NCBI GenBank assembly: GCA_009665115.1
Contig: WJXE01000094.1
Location: 1 to 7,021, forward strand
Reading direction: 5' to 3'
Length of the DNA stretch: 7,021 nucleotides
Source: Nitrosopumilales archaeon
Lineage (GTDB): Archaea > Thermoproteota > Nitrososphaeria > Nitrososphaerales > Nitrososphaeraceae
Position numbers and translations under genes: made by a program. The notes under the pieces were generated by a model. It saw nothing but the letters and a program-made list of their open reading frames with translations. It was not told the DNA's origin and searched no databases. Of this stretch, positions 5,296 through 7,021 are shown one piece after another (within the stretch, counting starts at the first letter, position 1; each line of letters begins with the position of its first letter).

Positions 5296-5303
5296 TATTA
5301 AAT
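5296..5303 (-). promoter_or_regulatory. TATA box of pspA
   Basis: Minus-strand ATTTAATA, centred near 5299. A transcription start about 26 bases on, near 5274, gives a 10-12-base leader carrying AGGA before the TTG. This placement would put the alternative ATG at 5328 outside the transcript. Confidence 0.45.
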
Positions 5304-5325
5304 CTAAGCAAATTATGTTTTTTGA

Positions 5326-5490
5326 CATATTCTAGAGCCAAAAGAAGGAATAGGAGGACATTGCCTTCCCAAAGATACCAAGGTGGTTTTGCAATCATCA
5401 ACCCGAAGAAGCAAGATATTAACGGCACCTATCGAAGTAGATGAAGAGTCCAAAAATATAGAAACAAGTTATCATTTTACGATTGGTTAA
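5326..5490 (+). pseudogene. Orphan catalytic fragment of a UDP-glucose/GDP-mannose dehydrogenase
   Basis: The plus strand reads ILEPKEGIGGHCLPKDTK, then VVLQSSTRRSKILTAPIEVD and a further 17 residues to a TAA at 5488-5490. The motif P-x-x-G-(I/V)-G-G-H-C-(L/I)-P-K-D is the active-site loop of nucleotide-sugar dehydrogenases, which oxidise UDP-glucose-type sugars to uronic acids with NAD. The catalytic Cys codon is TGC 5362-5364, and the helix after it (SKILTAPIEV) also fits. Whole enzymes have about 400-450 residues; here only about 54 codons remain. The NAD-binding Rossmann domain before it and the C-terminal UDP-binding domain after it are both missing. There is an in-frame TGA at 5323-5325 and no start codon, so it cannot be a functional gene. 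It is the relic of a surface-glycan or exopolysaccharide gene, cut at or near the 5' end of pspA. Confidence 0.7.
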
Positions 5491-5529
5491 AACACTGCTG
5501 CCTCTTTATGGATAGACCTGTGTAGTTCT

Positions 5530-5570
5530 TTCCCGTCTGGTAAGGAAGGCATAATTTACCAGATTGGGAA
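5530..5570. repeat. Strong inverted repeat, 13 paired bases
   Basis: TTCCC (5530-5534) pairs with GGGAA (5566-5570), and TCTGGTAA (5536-5543) pairs with TTACCAGA (5556-5563). A small internal loop (G against TT) lies between them, with a 12-base apical loop. It lies in the gap between the dehydrogenase relic and the DUF6659 gene. It could be a terminal-repeat remnant, a regulatory site or an RNA stem. Confidence 0.5.
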
Positions 5571-5676
5571 GTCATGGAAAAGGGGGCTTAGTATTTGTCT
5601 CATGATGAATTCAAAATATCCTTATATTATTATTGAGTTTGTTTGTAAAATACCTAACTACACGGGATGTTCTAAG

Positions 5677-5684
5677 ATTAAATT
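5677..5684 (+). promoter_or_regulatory. TATA box of the DUF6659-type gene
   Basis: ATTAAATT is centred about 31 bases before the ATG at 5712. The predicted transcription start is near 5707, giving a leader of only a few bases. Confidence 0.45.
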
Positions 5685-5685
5685 C

Positions 5686-5707
5686 TTATTAGAATCACAC
5701 CTAATAA
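5686..5707. promoter_or_regulatory. Dyad between TATA box and start codon, candidate operator
   Basis: TTATTAG (5686-5692) is the exact reverse complement of CTAATAA (5701-5707), with 8 bases between. The dyad fills the space from the TATA box to the transcription start of the DUF6659-type gene. A protein bound there would block the polymerase. The binding protein is unknown. Confidence 0.45.
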
Positions 5708-5711
5708 TCCC

Positions 5712-6071
5712 ATGTTCATGGATTATTCAAAACTATGTCAACAAGTTATGGCTCTTGATCCAAGAGTTCGTTTTGCTGGAGTATGTGACGATACTGGTGA
5801 GATTCTGTACGGCGGACAGCGCGAAGGTGTAAAAGATCTGCTCTCTCGAGAGGAAACGAGAAGATCAAATTTGCAAGCACTTGCTAGGTGGGGATTACGT
5901 TATACACTTGCATCAAAAATTGGACTAGGAAAGTATGCAATGGCAGAATATGAAAATATCAAGCGAATCACAGTACCTTTAGACAATGATCATCTCCTGT
6001 TGGTAACAGCTGAAGTTGATGTTGACCACGGAAAGATAATAAACGCCATTCTTAAATTAGTTCAAGAGTAG
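5712..6071 (+). CDS. DUF6659-type small protein of Nitrososphaeria
   Basis: This intact protein has 119 residues (117 if the second ATG, at 5718, is used). The order is helix DYSKLCQQVMALD (4-16), strand VRFAGVCDDTG (19-29), strand EILYGGQRE (30-38), helix REETRRSNLQALARWGLRY (46-64), strand GKYAMAEYENIKRITVPL (73-90), strand DHLLLVTAEVDV (93-104), and helix GKIINAILKLVQE (107-119). The ending pattern, a DHLLLVT strand then D-H-x-K-I-I, with RWGLR in the middle, is what I associate with DUF6659-type proteins. These occur in many paralogues in Nitrososphaera and relatives. The alternation resembles roadblock/LC7 or profilin-like folds, which is inference. Their function is unknown; small signalling or scaffold roles are possible. 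There is no membrane segment. The gene stands alone under its own TATA box, with a candidate operator at 5686-5707. Confidence 0.88.
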   Translation: MFMDYSKLCQQVMALDPRVRFAGVCDDTGEILYGGQREGVKDLLSREETRRSNLQALARWGLRYTLASKIGLGKYAMAEYENIKRITVPLDNDHLLLVTAEVDVDHGKIINAILKLVQE

Positions 6072-6372
6072 AAATTCTATACTAATTGACAGCATTACGA
6101 AGTTAGACTTAAAGAGGAGAGATAAAGAAGGGCTTTGTCGTCAGCTTCTGTCTTAAATCCGTGCTGATAACTTTCTCATGATCTGATAATAAAAACAGAT
6201 CTATAAATTAGTGGATACCGTTAATGGAATGTCCGATAACAGTCTTCCCTTTTGTTAGCAAATACCTCTTCCAAGCTGTCGCGAGAATTTGCCGACTGGG
6301 TAGTCATGCAAAAGCAAACCGCATACCGACAACTACTATCAAGATTTTTACTGCAATAATTATAATGTTCAC
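6072..6372. other. Gap between convergent genes with a small hairpin and a decayed minus-strand frame
   Basis: GATCTG (6180-6185) pairs with CAGATC (6196-6201) across an A-rich 10-base loop. From 6208 to 6372 the minus strand carries the open frame described separately. No clear T-run terminator follows the DUF6659-type gene. Confidence 0.4.
6208..6372 (-). pseudogene. Possible decayed small membrane protein after the DUF4314 gene
   Basis: Directly after the TAA of the DUF4314 gene comes GTG (6370-6372), in the same frame. It opens NIIIIAVKILIVVVGMRFAF, a run hydrophobic enough for one membrane helix, and ends at TGA 6304-6306 after 22 residues. The frame then runs on as LPSRQILATAWKRYLLTKGK plus a few residues to TAA 6208-6210. 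If the TGA was once TGG, the product would be a 54-residue protein with one membrane helix and a basic cytoplasmic part. Adjacency of TAA and GTG is a usual operon junction. The plus strand is also open here, so this could be chance; certainty is low. Confidence 0.28.
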
Positions 6373-6594
6373 TTATTTTGATTCACTCACTATAATTTCC
6401 CATTCGTCTTTTCCTTCGATGAGGGCTAGACTGCCACCATCATCCCAACGAATCCAGATTTGCTTCGTTTCCTCATCGCTAAACTCAAAGGTCGTAATAT
6501 CCCAGACTACACCAGAATCACCGGGCTTTAATCTAGTATAAGGATTGTCGGTGCTAATCAGCTTAATTCTATCTCCTATTTTTATGACTGTCAT
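6373..6594 (-). CDS. DUF4314 family protein
   Basis: This intact 73-residue all-beta protein has the DUF4314 pattern. It shows KIGDRIKLIS (5-14), then the PYTRLKPGDSGVVWD turn and strand (18-32). After a short acidic insert (FEFSDEETK, 36-44) come IWIRWDDGGSLALIEG (46-61) and DEWEII (63-68). The layout is a small SH3-like barrel seen in phage, plasmid and chromosomal proteins of bacteria and archaea; its biochemical role is not known. The start is the ATG at 6592-6594, about 34 bases after a TATA box. A 11-bp palindrome, ATGACTGTCAT, covers the start codon (6584-6594). No clear ribosome binding site is seen, in keeping with a very short leader. The possible membrane-peptide frame follows its stop codon without a gap. 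Confidence 0.85.
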   Translation of the reverse strand: MTVIKIGDRIKLISTDNPYTRLKPGDSGVVWDITTFEFSDEETKQIWIRWDDGGSLALIEGKDEWEIIVSESK

Positions 6595-6623
6595 TCTCTA
6601 CATGTTACCGCTCCAGTCCACTT

Positions 6624-6631
6624 GTTATATC
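6624..6631 (-). promoter_or_regulatory. TATA box of the DUF4314 gene
   Basis: Minus-strand GATATAAC, centred near 6628. The predicted transcription start is near 6602, about 7 bases before the ATG. A second TATA-like AGTATAAAC lies further upstream (about 6636-6645). Confidence 0.4.
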
Positions 6632-6793
6632 TGTTGTTTATACTGACTTTGATACACGAAAAAGACTGAAACTAATAATAGCATTCGGTTAAGGTGAGAG
6701 AAAGAGAAGTTCATACTGTGGTCGCTTATCTTTTTGTGTCCTTGTTCGTGGGTTTCAGAATAGCTGCAGAATTACTTAGAGGACAATGAACAG

Positions 6794-6824
6794 TCCTGAT
6801 AAGAAATAGTTCCTGATAAGAAAT
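6794..6824. repeat. Tandem repeat, two copies of a 17-bp unit
   Basis: TCCTGATAAGAAAT occurs at 6794-6807 and again, perfectly, at 6811-6824, with period 17. The bases after each copy (AGT and GAGT) are also close. Confidence 0.6.
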
Positions 6825-6830
6825 GAGTTA

Positions 6831-6881
6831 CGCTAGCTACTCCTGTAGCGTGGGGCGTGGGGTGTATATTATTAAGGGGGG
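6831..6881 (+). repeat. Hairpin followed by a G-rich tract
   Basis: ACGCTA pairs with TAGCGT across a 10-base loop (about 6830-6851). The second arm runs straight into GGGG (6852-6855), GGGG (6859-6862) and, after 13 AT-rich bases, GGGGGG (6876-6881). Four G-runs could be drawn from these, so a G-quadruplex is conceivable. Such a tract is conspicuous in AT-rich DNA. Confidence 0.4.
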
Positions 6882-7021
6882 ATTTAGTTTGTAATGGATT
6901 AAAAGTTGATACGGTTATTGTAGTGTGTTGGAAAAATAGTGTTAGCTTCCTCAAATTTATACACGTCTCAATCTACTCCTACTTATTACCAAGCGCAGAA
7001 TCTATAAGCATTAGTATGTAC

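Larger units (their letters stand above)
6595..7021. other. Right-hand stretch without a supported gene
   Basis: All frames are short. A 60-residue minus-strand frame (6772-6954) needs a TTG start, has no motif and runs through repeats, so I do not call it. The stretch holds the 17-bp tandem repeat, a hairpin and a G-rich tract listed separately, and a TATA-like GTATAAATT on the minus strand near 6956-6964 with no gene placed for it. Confidence 0.45.

Noticed and set aside
5491..5832. Continuous plus-strand open frame after the dehydrogenase relic, including an ATG at 5602
   Set aside because: It shares the frame of the relic but has no sugar-dehydrogenase motif, is rich in Ile, Cys and Tyr, and runs into the DUF6659-type gene in the wrong frame. 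Extension of the relic past 5490 cannot be supported.
6224..6541. 105-residue plus-strand reading frame
   Set aside because: Its second half is antisense to the DUF4314 gene, and there is no motif in the first half.
6772..6954. 60-residue minus-strand reading frame
   Set aside because: It needs a TTG start only about 10 bases from the nearest TATA-like bases, crosses the tandem repeat and G-tract, and is rich in Thr, Ser and His without a motif.
1..7021. CRISPR array or toxin-antitoxin pair
   Set aside because: There are no regularly spaced repeats of 24-37 bases. The small genes do not match known toxin or antitoxin families by eye.

Overview
The window looks like chromosomal DNA of an ammonia-oxidising archaeon of the Nitrososphaeria (Thaumarchaeota), most like Nitrososphaera or Nitrosocosmicus. 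The grounds are protein content and signals: a DUF6659-type small protein, an archaeal PspA/Vipp1-like protein, a DUF3303-like small protein, a DUF4314 protein, an F420-dependent LLM-family oxidoreductase, an archaeal tyrosine recombinase, AT-rich DNA, and TATA boxes placed so that several mRNAs would be leaderless or nearly so. This assignment is by family recognition; no search was run.

Layout: 1-393 (minus) is the N-terminal part of a tyrosine recombinase that runs off the left edge. 414-1517 is a 1.1 kb stretch with no convincing gene but with many inverted repeats. 1518-2471 (plus) is an intact LLM-class flavin oxidoreductase. 2647-2865 (minus) is a decayed gene with three in-frame stops. 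2865-3155 (plus) is a DUF3303-like protein with a well-placed TATA box. 3362-3470 (plus) is a probable gene remnant. It abuts 3425-3595 (minus), a possible 56-residue basic protein whose start overlaps the end of a winged-helix protein at 3579-4052 (minus). 4251-4398 (minus) is a small frameshifted remnant. 4471-5262 (minus) is PspA/Vipp1-like, with a probable TTG start. 5326-5490 (plus) is an orphan catalytic fragment of a nucleotide-sugar dehydrogenase. 5712-6071 (plus) is the DUF6659-type gene, with a dyad between its TATA box and start. 6373-6594 (minus) is a DUF4314 gene, followed directly by a decayed membrane-peptide reading frame. 6595-7021 has no gene I can support, only repeats and a G-rich tract.

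The genes are mostly single transcription units and do not form one pathway. PspA suggests membrane maintenance, the LLM protein suggests F420 or flavin redox chemistry, and the winged-helix protein suggests DNA binding. The theme of the window is decay: at least three and perhaps five broken coding sequences lie between small intact genes, with an integrase at one edge. This fits an old insertion hot spot or gene graveyard. I found no CRISPR array, tRNA, rRNA or intact insertion sequence, and no clear evidence of a new multi-gene system.
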